Assembly (NCBI GenBank): GCA_963802765.1
Contig: CAWDJZ010000008.1
Span: 1 to 64,000, forward strand
DNA length: 64,000 nt
Reading direction: 5' to 3'
DNA from: Gaiellasilicea sp963802765
Lineage (GTDB): Bacteria > Actinomycetota > Thermoleophilia > Gaiellales > Gaiellaceae
The position numbers and the translations under genes are program-made. Shown here piece by piece: positions 49,722 to 58,050 of the stretch; position 1 is the stretch's first letter, and every line of letters begins with the position of its first letter. Below the pieces are notes generated by a model. It searched no databases. It saw nothing but the letters and a program-made list of their open reading frames with translations, and was not told the origin of the DNA.

Positions 49722-50684
49722 TCAGTCGCCGGTGTAGAGGAGGACGAGCGAGCCGCGCGGGATGCTCGCGCCGCCCGACGGGGACTGCGAGACGACCGTG
49801 CCCTCGTCGCCCTCGTCGACCTCGATCGCGAGGACTTCGAACCCGGCCTGCTCGAGCCGATCGCGCGCGGCGCTGTCCTCCAGCGACGTGACGTCGGGCA
49901 CACGCGCGTCAGCGGGCGGGTCGGCGCCGGTCGAGACGTTCAACTGAACGGTGTCTCCTCGCGTGAGCTCCGTCCCCGGCGGCCGCGCCTGGGCGACGAC
50001 GGTGCCGCGCGCCTCGTTCGACGGAACGTACTGAACGGCCACCCGCAGGCCCTCGTCGCCGAACTCCTCGGCGGCGTCGGCGAGCTCGTCGCCCACGGCG
50101 TCGGGCACCGTCGCCGGCTCCGGCTCGGCCGGAGCGGTGGTGGTCGCCGCGGTCGTCGTCGTCGTGGTCGTCGTCGCCGTGGTCGTAGTCGCCGTCGTGT
50201 CCGTCGTCCCGGTCGTGTCCGTCGTCGCCGGCTCCTCGCCCGGCCGCGCGACGTTGATCCGGACGACGGAGCCCTCGGCAGCGTCCTCTCCTGCGGCCGG
50301 CGCCTGGGCGACGACCTGGCCGGCGGGCACCTCCGACGGCACCGAGACCACGTTCGCCTCGAACCCCGCGGCGCTCAGGGTCGCAGTCGCCTCCGACGAG
50401 GTCGTACCGACCACGTCGGGAACCGGCGACGTGCGAGCGGCAGTCGCCGTCGTCTCCGCAGCGTCGTCCTCGTCGTCCTGCGTGAAGTACCAGAGCGCGC
50501 CGAGACCCCCGAGCACGAGCACCAGGAGTGCGAGCAGCCACGGCCAGATCTTCGGCGGCCGCGGGCCCGGCGGCTCCTCCTCTTCCTCCACCCGCTGGAC
50601 GAACGTCTCGTCCTCCGGGCCCCACTCGTCGCGGATGACGGTCTCGTCGTCAGGGCCCGGCGGCCGCTCGGGGGGCTCCGTCAT
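49722..50684 (-). CDS. Single-pass membrane protein with three PASTA-like repeats, no kinase domain
   Basis: A 320-residue protein. An acidic/Pro-rich cytoplasmic N-terminus (PPERPPGPDDETVIRDEWGP) is followed by one helix (WPWLLALLVLVLGGLGALWY, about 47-66) and three extracellular PASTA-like units: VPDVVGTTSSEATATLSAAG, VPDAVGDELADAAEEFGDEG and VPDVTSLEDSAARDRLEQAG. A Thr-rich linker (about 40 residues) separates units one and two. PASTA domains bind peptidoglycan fragments. Usually they cap Ser/Thr kinases or penicillin-binding proteins; here neither is attached. A wall-sensing or scaffolding role is inferred. Confidence 0.85.
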   Translation of the reverse strand: MTEPPERPPGPDDETVIRDEWGPEDETFVQRVEEEEEPPGPRPPKIWPWLLALLVLVLGGLGALWYFTQDDEDDAAETTATAARTSPVPDVVGTTSSEATATLSAAGFEANVVSVPSEVPAGQVVAQAPAAGEDAAEGSVVRINVARPGEEPATTDTTGTTDTTATTTTATTTTTTTTAATTTAPAEPEPATVPDAVGDELADAAEEFGDEGLRVAVQYVPSNEARGTVVAQARPPGTELTRGDTVQLNVSTGADPPADARVPDVTSLEDSAARDRLEQAGFEVLAIEVDEGDEGTVVSQSPSGGASIPRGSLVLLYTGD

Positions 50685-50733
50685 GGACGTGCAACGATAC
50701 GCGCCGGGAATTCGGTGCGCTTAGAGTGGGCGC

Positions 50734-51615
50734 GTGGAGGCCTACCGCACGCCGGACGAGCAGTTCGAGCGTCTCCCCGGCTACGGCTACGAGCCGCATT
50801 ACGTCGAGCAGGACGGCCTCCGGCTCCACTATCTCGACGAGGGCTCGGGCCAGCCGGTGCTGCTGCTCCACGGCGAGCCGACGTGGTCCTATCTCTACCG
50901 CAAGATCATCCCGGAGCTGACGCCGACGGCCCGCGCGATCGCGCCCGACTACTTCGGCTTCGGGCGCTCCGACAAGCCGCTTCGGCTCGACGACTACTCC
51001 TACGACTTCCACTCCAGGTCGATCGCGAGGCTCGTCGAGGAGCTCGACCTGCGCGACGCCACCGTCGTCGTCCAGGACTGGGGCGGCCCGATCGGGCTCC
51101 GCCTCGCGGTGGAGCAGCCGGAGCGGGTCGCGCGCCTCGTGATCATGAACACCGGGATCGGCGGCGGCCGGCCGCCGTCTGAGGAGTGGCTGCGCTTCCG
51201 CGATTGGGTCAGACGCCTCGGCACCGAGATGATCCCGGGCCGGCTCATTCGGATCTCGGCCGTGCAGCCTCTCAGCGACGAGGTCGAGGAGGCCTACAGC
51301 GCACCCTGGCCCGTTCCGGAGTCCAAGGCAGGCGTGCTCGCGTTCCCCGAGCTCGTCCCGATCTCGCCCGACCATCCGGACACTCCCGCCCATCTCGCCG
51401 TGCGGGAGCAGCTCGGCCGCTGGGAGAAGCCGGCGCTCGTCCTCTTCGCCGACTCCGACCCGATCTTCTCGCCCCGGGTCGCGGAGCGGATCGCAGCGCA
51501 CATCCCCGGCGCGCTCGAGCCGGAGATCGTGGCCGGCGCGGGCCACTTCCTCCAGGAAGACCAAGGCGAGGAGATCGGCCGGCGGATCGCCGCGTTCGTC
51601 GCCGGCGACAGTTAG
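50734..51615 (+). CDS. Haloalkane dehalogenase (alpha/beta hydrolase)
   Basis: A 293-residue cytosolic enzyme starting MEAYRTPDEQFERLPGYGYE. The oxyanion/halide region is VLLLHGEPTWSYLYRKIIPE, the nucleophile is the Asp of ATVVVQDWGGPIGLRLAVEQ (with halide-binding Trp next to it), the catalytic acid is likely Asp in VLFADSDPIFSP, and the base is His in VAGAGHFLQEDQGEEIG. HGEPTWSYLYRK and DWGG are typical of subfamily HLD-I (DhlA-like). It cleaves carbon-halogen bonds of haloalkanes by hydrolysis; the natural substrate is not known. It stands alone on the plus strand, followed by marR. Confidence 0.88.
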   Translation: MEAYRTPDEQFERLPGYGYEPHYVEQDGLRLHYLDEGSGQPVLLLHGEPTWSYLYRKIIPELTPTARAIAPDYFGFGRSDKPLRLDDYSYDFHSRSIARLVEELDLRDATVVVQDWGGPIGLRLAVEQPERVARLVIMNTGIGGGRPPSEEWLRFRDWVRRLGTEMIPGRLIRISAVQPLSDEVEEAYSAPWPVPESKAGVLAFPELVPISPDHPDTPAHLAVREQLGRWEKPALVLFADSDPIFSPRVAERIAAHIPGALEPEIVAGAGHFLQEDQGEEIGRRIAAFVAGDS

Positions 51616-51672
51616 ACGACAGACCGACTCCCCGTTCGGGGGATTCGCAAAAGTCGCTATCCGGTAAACTCG

Positions 51673-51690
51673 TAACCAGGCTAATGGTTA
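51673..51690. promoter_or_regulatory. Inverted repeat overlapping the marR start
   Basis: TAACC (51673-51677) and GGTTA (51686-51690) form a dyad with an 8-nt spacer that covers the marR ATG (51684). It is a candidate autoregulatory operator for the MarR protein. Confidence 0.45.
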
Positions 51691-52115
51691 ATCAGGCTAT
51701 CTCCGATCCGGTCACGGTCGCGAACGAACTGCGGCCCGTGCTGCTGCGTCTCGCCCGCGAGTTGCGCAAGGAGACGGAGCAGCTCGGGATCACGAGCCGG
51801 CAGGGCACGCTCCTCTGGCTGATCCGCCTCAACCCGGGGCTGAGCCTGCGTCAGCTCGCGGCGGAGGAGGGGATCTCCGCTCCGGCCCTCTCGGGCCACG
51901 TCGACCGGCTCGAGAACGCCGGCCTGATCGCACGCGTGCGCGACGAGCAGGATCGCCGTCGCGTCGGCCTGACTCTCACCGAGGACGGGGAGCGGCTGCT
52001 CCGACGCCTCCGCGCCCGCCGGACGACCTGGCTCGCGGAGCGACTCCGCGGGCTCGACGACGACGACGTCGCCGCGATCGAGGCTGCGATCGAGCCGCTG
52101 GCGAGGCTCCTGTGA
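51684..52115 (+). CDS. MarR-family transcriptional regulator
   Basis: A 143-residue winged-helix protein starting MVNQAISDPVTVANELRPVL. The DNA-binding core is LGITSRQGTLLWLIRLNPGL, SLRQLAAEEGISAPALSGHV and DRLENAGLIARVRDEQDRRR with the beta wing RVGLTLTEDGERLL. It overlaps the MFS gene by 4 nt (GTGA), so it very probably represses its own operon and the efflux pump, being released by a small ligand. The short dyad over its start codon fits. The ligand is unknown. Confidence 0.9.
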   Translation: MVNQAISDPVTVANELRPVLLRLARELRKETEQLGITSRQGTLLWLIRLNPGLSLRQLAAEEGISAPALSGHVDRLENAGLIARVRDEQDRRRVGLTLTEDGERLLRRLRARRTTWLAERLRGLDDDDVAAIEAAIEPLARLL

Positions 52116-53376
52116 CGGCGGCACTGCTGGCGCTCAACGCGCGCACATTCGCGAGCCTCCGCCGCCACCGCAATTACCGACTCTTCTTCACCGGCCAGGT
52201 CATCTCGGTCAGCGGCACCTGGATGCAGAACGTCGCGCTCGCGTGGCTCGTCGTCGAGCTGACGAGCTCGCCGCTCGCCGTCGGCCTGCTCGCGTTCTGC
52301 CGCTTCATCCCCTTCACCGTGTTCGGCCTCTTCGCGGGCGTCGTCGCCGACCGGATCGACAACCGCAAGCTCGTCATCTCGACGCAGGCGATCTCGATGA
52401 CCTTCGCGACGATCCTGGCGGTGCTGGTACTGACCGGCTCGGAGACGCTCTGGCTCGTCTACCTGCTCGCGATCCTCTCGAGCACGGCGCTCGTCTTCGA
52501 CGCTCCCGGCCGCCACGCGCTCACTTTCCAGATGGTCGGCCGCGCCGAGCTCCCGAACGCGGTCGCGCTGAACGCGAGCCTCTTCAACGCGTCGCGGGTC
52601 GTCGGCCCGGCGATCGCCGGCGCGCTCATCGCAGCGTTCGGCACCGGCGTCTGCTTCGCGATCAACGCGGTCACGTTCCTCGCCGTCCTCACGTCGCTCC
52701 TGATGATGCGTCCGGAGGAGCTCGTGCAGATCGAGCGCGACCCGGACCCGCCCGGGGTCTTGCGGGGGATCCGAGAGGGCCTCTCCTGGGCGCTCGCCTC
52801 GCCGCAGACGCGCCTCGTCCTCGCGATCGTCACGGTCGTGAGCACCGTCGGCTTCAACTTCCACGTCATCCTTCCCTTGCTCGCCTCGCGACACGCTCGG
52901 GACGGGGCCCAGAGGTCTTCGGGATCCTCTCCGCCTGCTTCGGCGGCGGTGCGCTCGTGGGCGCGCTGCTCTCCGCGGCGCTCGGGCGCGCGAGCTGGAA
53001 GGTGCTCGTGGCCGGCACGGGCGGCTTCAGCCTCTCGCTGCTCGCGCTGGCGCCGGTCGCGACCGTGTGGGCGTGCGCCGTGCTCCTCTTCATCACGGGC
53101 GTCTGCTTCACGCTCTGGACGTCGAACGCAAACTCGATCCTGCAGCTGCGCGCGCCCGACCACCTGCGCGGCCGCGTCGTCAGCCTCTACCTCTGGGCGT
53201 TCGCCGGCTTCGCACCCCTCGGCGGCCTGCTCGCCGGCTGGCTCACGGCCGTCGGCGGCACCGAGCTCGCCTTCGTCGTCGCGGGCGTCACGGGGCTGGC
53301 GATGACGCTGCTCGCCGCGGGCGAGCTGGCACGCCGGTATCCAGACCGTGTCCGGCTCGGTTTTACACGGCCCTAA
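52112..53376 (+). CDS. MFS transporter (enterobactin-exporter EntS-like), one frameshift
   Basis: Starting at GTG 52112: NYRLFFTGQVISVSGTWMQN, ALAWLVVELTSSPLAVGLLA, FAGVVADRIDNRKLVISTQA, LVFDAPGRHALTFQMVGRAE and GPAIAGALIAAFGTGVCFAI, the MFS_3 pattern. Near 52897 the frame shifts (LPLLAS to GPEVFGILSACFGGGALVGA), and the second half ends LYLWAFAGFAPLGGLLAGWL, to 53376. The joined protein has about 420 residues and 12 likely helices. It probably exports a drug-like compound under MarR control. Confidence 0.88.
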
Positions 53377-53421
53377 CACGTAGGGCACGACACCCTGACG
53401 CTCCGTGGCAACAATGCGCGC

Positions 53422-53817
53422 ATGACGCGAAAGCGTTCAAAAGCCCTCTGGGCCGTCGTAGCGCTGCTCGCGTTGAACGCGGTGCTGCTCGTGGCGCAGC
53501 CCGGGCTCGCCGTGCCGCGGGAGCTCGGCAACTACTTCTTCGGCCCCAAGCTCGTCCGCGCCGAGGTGCTCATCCAGGAGGGCGGCCTCCTCCACGACTA
53601 TCGGATCGACCGCGGCACCCTGCGCGGCAAGCCGCCCGGCGCGCTCGTGCTGCGGGAGCGCGACGGCACGCTCGTCACGATCGCCGTCGCGCCGACGGCC
53701 GTGGTGACTCTGGGCGGCCATCCGACCTCGCTCGGCGCCCTGAGGCGCGGGATGACAGTCACCGTCATCCGCGACGGCGACGCTCCCGCAATCGAGGTTC
53801 GCGCCGGCGGCAGATGA
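53422..53817 (+). CDS. Small exported protein of unknown function
   Basis: A 131-residue protein. The N-terminus MTRKRSKALWAVVALLALNA is a signal or anchor helix. The mature part has a beta-rich segment RAEVLIQEGGLLHDYRIDRG, GALVLRERDGTLVTIAVAPT and AVVTLGGHPTSLGALRRGMT, which resembles the small OB-like fold of DUF5666-type proteins. The stop overlaps the start of the response-regulator gene by 4 nt, so it probably belongs to that two-component operon, perhaps as a signal-sensing partner. Confidence 0.75.
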   Translation: MTRKRSKALWAVVALLALNAVLLVAQPGLAVPRELGNYFFGPKLVRAEVLIQEGGLLHDYRIDRGTLRGKPPGALVLRERDGTLVTIAVAPTAVVTLGGHPTSLGALRRGMTVTVIRDGDAPAIEVRAGGR

Positions 53818-54521
53818 CCACGGCGGCCTCGGTGGGGTCGAACGGCGCGGCCGGGCCGGCGGAGCTCCTGCTCGTCGAGGACGAGGAGTCGATCGGCGCG
53901 CTGGTGTGCGCGTATCTCGAGCAGTGCGGCTACGCCGTCGAGTGGGCGCGCTCCGGGGAGGAGGCGCTCGCACACCTCGGTTACGGACGGCCACGTCTCG
54001 TCATCCTCGACGTCGGCCTGCCGGGGAAGGACGGCTTCCAGGTCTGCGAGACCATCCGCGCGCATTCGACCGTGCCGATCCTGATGCTCACCGCGCGAGA
54101 CGAGGAAGCCGACCGTGTCGCCGGCTTCGAGCTCGGCGCCGACGACTACGTGACGAAGCCGTTCTCGCCTCGAGAGCTCGCCGCCCGCGTGAAGGCGCTG
54201 CTGCGGCGGGCCGAGCCGACACCCCACGCCGGCCTGCTCGAGCTCGGCGACGTCGTCGTCGATCCGCAGGCTCGCGAGGTCACCGTCGCCGGCGAGCCCG
54301 TCGAGCTGACCGGCAAGGAGTTCGACCTGCTCGCCTACCTGCTCGAGAACACCGGCATCGTCGTCTCGCGCGACCAGCTGCTCGACCGCGTCTGGGGGCT
54401 CAGCTACGCGGGCGGGACGCGCACGGTCGACGTCCACGTCGCCCAGCTGCGCCGCAAGCTTGGCCGGCCGGATGCGATCCGGACGCTGCGGGGGGCCGGC
54501 TACAAGGCCGTCCGGCCGTGA
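53814..54521 (+). CDS. OmpR-family response regulator
   Basis: A 235-residue regulator from ATG 53814. A disordered N-terminal TTAASVGSNGAAGPAELLLV is followed by the receiver: VEDEESIGALVCAYLEQCG, phospho-Asp in RLVILDVGLPGKDGFQVCET, threonine in PILMLTARDEEADRVAG, and lysine in YVTKPFSPRELAARVKA. The winged helix has LTGKEFDLLAYLLENTGIV and LLDRVWGLSYAGGTRTVDVH. It pairs with the kinase that follows. Target genes are unknown; the exported small protein upstream and the RTX protein downstream are candidates. Confidence 0.9.
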   Translation: MTTAASVGSNGAAGPAELLLVEDEESIGALVCAYLEQCGYAVEWARSGEEALAHLGYGRPRLVILDVGLPGKDGFQVCETIRAHSTVPILMLTARDEEADRVAGFELGADDYVTKPFSPRELAARVKALLRRAEPTPHAGLLELGDVVVDPQAREVTVAGEPVELTGKEFDLLAYLLENTGIVVSRDQLLDRVWGLSYAGGTRTVDVHVAQLRRKLGRPDAIRTLRGAGYKAVRP

Positions 54522-55872
54522 GAGCTCGGGCCTCCGCTCGCTGCGGGCGCGGCTCTTCGCCGCGATCGCGCTCGTCGCCCTGCTCTCGCTCGCCCTCGCG
54601 CTCGCCATCGCCGCCCTCGCGACCCGGCGTGCCGTCGAGCGCAACACCCTCCGGGACGTCTCGGCGCAGTTCGACCTCCTCGTGGAGCGCGAGCGGAACG
54701 CGCTCCTCCCCTTCTCTCGCCTCGCCTCGTTGCAGGAGTTCCTCGACCGCCAGGACGAGCGGGTGATCCAGGTGCCGCTCGACGGCTCCGTCGACCTGCT
54801 GCCGCCGGAGCAGGCCGCGAAGCTCCGCCGCGGCGCGAAGCTCGACGGCACGCTCGACACCGACGGCACCCGCTACCTCTACTCGGCGCGGCTCGTGCGC
54901 GGCAAGGGCTTCATGCTGCTGCGGCCCGCGAGCTCGACGAACTCGGCCTGGCGCCCGCACTTCTACGGACTCCTCTTCGCGGCCGCGGCGACCGCCGCCC
55001 TCGCCGGCTTGATCGCGTTCCTGCTCGCACGGGCGATCGCCCGCCCCGTGCGACGCGTCGCCGAGGCGACGCGCGGCCTCGCCGGCTCGTCCGCGGAGCC
55101 GGCGCTCGTTCCGGTCGAGGGCCCGCGCGAGCTCGCGCTCCTGGCCGAGAGCTTCAACGAGGTCGCGGTCCAGCTCGCGAAGGCCCGCGAGGCGGAGCGG
55201 GCCTTCCTGCTCTCGGTCAGCCACGAGCTGAAGACACCGCTCACCGCCATCCGGGGCTACGCCGAAGGACTGCAGGACGGCGCGCTGCCCACGGACGAGG
55301 CGGCCGCCACCATCGTGGCGGAGGCGAAGCGGCTCGAGCGGCTCGTCGGCGACCTGCTCGACCTCGCCCGAATGCGCAAGGCCGAGTTCAGCGTTCGCCG
55401 TGAGCCGGTCGACCTGACCGCCGTGGCGCGCGAGGCGCTGCGCCGCTACGAGGCGCAGGCGCGCGACTTCGGCGTCACGCTGGAGGTGGATACGCCCGAA
55501 TCGGCGCCGGCGCTCGCCGACGCCGACCGGACGCTCCAGATCGTCTCGAACCTCGTCGAGAACGCACTGCGGATGACGCCGCCCGGCGGCTCGGTGCGGG
55601 TCGTCGCCGCACCGGGTGAGATCCGCGTCGAAGACACCGGGCCCGGCCTGCAGGCAGACGAGCTCGAGCGGGCGTTCGAGCGCTTCTACCTCTACTCGCG
55701 CTACGGTCGCGAGCGGCCGGTCGGCACCGGTCTCGGCCTCGCGATCGTGAAGACGCTCGCCGAAGGCATGGGCGGCTCGGTCGAGGTCGCGAGCACCCCG
55801 GGCCGGCTGACGGTCTTCACCGTCCGGCTGCCGCGCTCCACCGCCTCGATCTCTCCACCGGTCCCGGTCTAG
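54472..55872 (+). CDS. Membrane sensor histidine kinase, start uncertain
   Basis: A protein of about 460 residues. Helix 1 is LFAAIALVALLSLALALAIA, an extracytoplasmic sensor of about 120 residues follows, then helix 2 FAAAATAALAGLIAFLLARA, a HAMP segment (RPVRRVAEATRGLAG), HisKA with the acceptor His in FLLSVSHELKTPLTAIRGYA, and HATPase_c: IVSNLVENALRMTPPGGSVR, EDTGPGLQADELERAFERFY and GTGLGLAIVKTLAEG. The in-frame ATG 54472 overlaps the response-regulator gene by 50 nt. The usual GTGA overlap at 54518 is in another frame, so a small indel near the start is possible. Confidence 0.87.
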   Translation: MRSGRCGGPATRPSGRESSGLRSLRARLFAAIALVALLSLALALAIAALATRRAVERNTLRDVSAQFDLLVERERNALLPFSRLASLQEFLDRQDERVIQVPLDGSVDLLPPEQAAKLRRGAKLDGTLDTDGTRYLYSARLVRGKGFMLLRPASSTNSAWRPHFYGLLFAAAATAALAGLIAFLLARAIARPVRRVAEATRGLAGSSAEPALVPVEGPRELALLAESFNEVAVQLAKAREAERAFLLSVSHELKTPLTAIRGYAEGLQDGALPTDEAAATIVAEAKRLERLVGDLLDLARMRKAEFSVRREPVDLTAVAREALRRYEAQARDFGVTLEVDTPESAPALADADRTLQIVSNLVENALRMTPPGGSVRVVAAPGEIRVEDTGPGLQADELERAFERFYLYSRYGRERPVGTGLGLAIVKTLAEGMGGSVEVASTPGRLTVFTVRLPRSTASISPPVPV

Positions 55873-55971
55873 CCCGAAGCCGCTTTACGCCGGTTTTACG
55901 TTCCGCGAACCGTGGGCTGACGGGGGGTGGAAAGGATGACGGCGTCAGCATCGCCCGAACTGGAGGATTCC

Positions 55972-56541
55972 ATGAAGAAGGTCAAGTACTCGATCGGGGC
56001 GGTGGCCGCACTGGCCGCTCTCGTCGTCACCGGGGTCGCCCTGGCCCATGCGGTCGTCGTGATCAAGGGCACGCACCTGGACGACACGCTCACCGGCACG
56101 GCCGGCAATGACGTGATCTACGGGCGTGGCGGCAACGACACGATCAACGCCGGCGAAGGCAACGACCGCGCCCACGGCATGAAGGGCAACGACACCGTCA
56201 ACGGCGACGGTGGGAACGACCGCCTCTGGGGCGGCGCGGACAACGACACGCTCGGCGGCGGGACCGGTAACGACGTGCTCCGCGGCCGGCCCGGCGACGA
56301 CGTGCTCGACGGTGGCCCGGACAGCGACCGGATGTGGCCGGGCCGCGGCGCCGATCGTCAGTTCGGCGGCGACGGCGACGACATCCTCCACGCGCTCGCC
56401 CGCGACCGACAGGTCGACCAGGTGGACTGCGGCCCAGGGAACGACACCGTCTGGCTGAACGCGAAGGAGCAGGACGTCCACGTCAACTGCGAGGTGGTGA
56501 AGGTGGTCACCGTCGCGCGCGGCAACGGCGGCGACGACTGA
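55972..56541 (+). CDS. Secreted RTX/hemolysin-type calcium-binding repeat protein
   Basis: A 189-residue protein with GGAGGATTCC before ATG 55972. The signal peptide is MKKVKYSIGAVAALAALVVT ending near ALA-H. Residues about 38-140 hold nonapeptide repeats of the GGxGxDxUx type: DTLTGTAGNDVIYGRGGNDT, INAGEGNDRAHGMKGNDTVN, RLWGGADNDTLGGGTGNDVL, which form a calcium-filled beta-roll. The C-terminal region lacks a recognisable enzyme domain. It is short for an RTX toxin and is likely a small wall or surface protein. It ends before a strong terminator. Confidence 0.88.
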   Translation: MKKVKYSIGAVAALAALVVTGVALAHAVVVIKGTHLDDTLTGTAGNDVIYGRGGNDTINAGEGNDRAHGMKGNDTVNGDGGNDRLWGGADNDTLGGGTGNDVLRGRPGDDVLDGGPDSDRMWPGRGADRQFGGDGDDILHALARDRQVDQVDCGPGNDTVWLNAKEQDVHVNCEVVKVVTVARGNGGDD

Positions 56542-56598
56542 GTCAGAAAGACTCTCGGGAGCCCACAGGGGGCCCTCCCGGGAGCTGCGGCACCGACC

Positions 56599-56629
56599 GG
56601 GCCGGAGGCAGTGATGCCTCCGGCCCTTT
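56599..56629 (+). terminator. Intrinsic terminator after the RTX gene
   Basis: A perfect 12-bp stem (GGGCCGGAGGCA at 56599-56610 pairing with 56615-56626) with a GTGA tetraloop is followed by TTTG. It lies 57 nt after the RTX stop and just before the convergent small gene. Confidence 0.8.
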
Positions 56630-56640
56630 GTCGGCGCGGA

Positions 56641-56772
56641 TCACCTGCTCCGCCTGACGTGGCGGCGCTCGACGCGCTCCCTGGCACGAGCCGCGAGCGC
56701 GATCCGACGAGCGGCGCGCGGGCGACGATCGGGCTGCCGGCGAAGCTCTCTCAGCTGTCCGTAGGTCAGCAT
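56641..56772 (-). CDS. Small Arg-rich protein (43 aa) of unknown function
   Basis: ATG 56772 has a perfect AAAGGAGG site 5-6 nt upstream. The frame encodes MLTYGQLRELRRQPDRRPRA followed by more Arg/Ala-rich helix-like sequence and ends at a TGA at 56641-56643. The first residues (ML-aromatic-x2-LRxL) resemble MLHFEELRQL of the small protein at 15620, which has the same type of ribosome binding site. No function is known. The quality of the ribosome binding site is the main argument that it is real. Confidence 0.5.
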   Translation of the reverse strand: MLTYGQLRELRRQPDRRPRAARRIALAARARERVERRHVRRSR

Positions 56773-57207
56773 CACACCTCCTTTCACGATCGTTGACGGT
56801 ACGTGCAGCACGACGCCTCGTACATCGGCCGCGCGACCGAAGTCATGTCGTCCTCGCGGATGACGGTCGGCCTACGACCAGGCGGGCGCTGAGGTCATGG
56901 CCGGGTCTCCTCGTCGCCGAGCGGCTCGAGACGAAGGGGAGCTTCGAGCCGCCGGGCGACCGGGTGGGGGTACCCGCTACGGAGGAGAATGCGAGCGCCC
57001 TTTTCCGGCGGCGCCGACGACCCGGACATGACCACCTCGCGCGGCCGCGAGGTCAGGCGAATGGTCCGTGAGACCGAGTGAGCCGGAGCCGGTACGGCAA
57101 CCGGTGCGATTGAGCACGAGTGCGAGACGCCACATATCTCGACGGTAGAGGGCGACCCGCTCGGTCCCGCGGACGATTTGAGGTCGTCCTCGCGGACGAG
57201 TCGCTCG
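56773..57207. other. 435-nt region without a supported gene
   Basis: Both strands have open Arg-rich frames here, but none has a convincing ribosome binding site, start or recognisable protein pattern. The region may hold the promoter of the small Arg-rich gene at its left end. I see no tRNA, repeat or strong hairpin in it. Confidence 0.5.
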
Positions 57208-58050
57208 TCAGGCCGGCTCTGAAGCGACGATCCAGATCGGCCCGTCCCCGCACTCGACGCGGCGGGCGCCGCCTCCCGGGTCGGTCAGGCGTGTTTGAAG
57301 CAGCACGACCTTCTCGCCGTCCAGCTCCGCCACCGGGGCACGAAGTCCAGTGAGGCCGAAGGTCAGATGCCAGGCGCGCACCTGGTCGTGGATAATTCGA
57401 GCCGGCTGCGACCAGTCGACGCGGACGTAGTCATCGTCCTCGAAGTGCCCCGCCCAGCTAGCCCCCTCGACCCGCTGTGGATCCCCGGGATCGCCCGCGG
57501 CGACGCGCTCGAAGACGCGGGGCAGGAGGCTCACACCGGCGGCCAGGAGCCGCGGCCCGAACTCGGCGATGTCGACGTCGTCGTCCTCGATCGGCACGCT
57601 GGTCTGCGCGAGCAGGTTGCCGGTGTCCAGGTCGGCGTCCATGTAGTGCCAGGTGCTGCCCCAGGCCTGGTCGCCGTCGCGGAGCGCCCACGCCAGGGGG
57701 ATCGGGCCGCGGTGTCGCGGCAGGAACGCCGGGTGATAGTTGACGGATCCGAGCCGCGGCACCTCGAGCGCCGCCAGGGGGATCTTCCACGGAAAGCCCC
57801 AGCAGAGGACGAGATCGGGCTCGTAGGCGCGCAGCAGCGGCTCGATCGCATGCTTGTCGCGTGCGAAGAGGAGATCGAGCCCGGCGGGGGCGGTCGCGTC
57901 CGAGAGTTCGAGCTCGGGCGGGCGCGCCTCGCCGCGACGCGGCGCGAGTATCGCGACGGGCTCGTGGCCAAGGTCGCGCAACCCCTCGACCAGGGTGTCG
58001 GCGACCGGCCTGATCGTGCAGATGCAGACGATGCGCCAGCGCTCGCTCAC
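57208..58050 (-). CDS. Formyltransferase-family protein (Fmt-like)
   Basis: A 280-residue protein. GTG 58050 is chosen because it overlaps the upstream stop as GTGA. The fold starts RIVCICTIRPVADTLVEGLR; the folate-enzyme loop is PDLVLCWGFPWKIPLAALEV, and the catalytic region is VNYHPAFLPRHRGPIPLAWA (Asn-x-His), followed by WHYMDADLDTGNLLAQTSVP with the conserved Asp. These match formyl_trans_N plus a reduced C-terminal domain, as in methionyl-tRNA or amino-sugar formyltransferases. The substrate is probably a small amine or sugar nucleotide; it is unlikely to be the housekeeping Fmt, given the divergent N-terminus and isolated setting. Confidence 0.85.
   Translation of the reverse strand: MSERWRIVCICTIRPVADTLVEGLRDLGHEPVAILAPRRGEARPPELELSDATAPAGLDLLFARDKHAIEPLLRAYEPDLVLCWGFPWKIPLAALEVPRLGSVNYHPAFLPRHRGPIPLAWALRDGDQAWGSTWHYMDADLDTGNLLAQTSVPIEDDDVDIAEFGPRLLAAGVSLLPRVFERVAAGDPGDPQRVEGASWAGHFEDDDYVRVDWSQPARIIHDQVRAWHLTFGLTGLRAPVAELDGEKVVLLQTRLTDPGGGARRVECGDGPIWIVASEPA

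Noticed and set aside
51655..51700. PHO-box-like GGTAAAC near marR
   Set aside because: Following units (AACCAGG, TGGTTAA) do not match at the 11-nt period. A TAACC/GGTTA dyad explains the site better as a MarR operator.
56793..57253. Open frames of 65-92 codons on both strands downstream of the RTX gene
   Set aside because: Translations are Arg/Pro-rich without pattern, starts lack ribosome binding sites, and frames on opposite strands are equally open.
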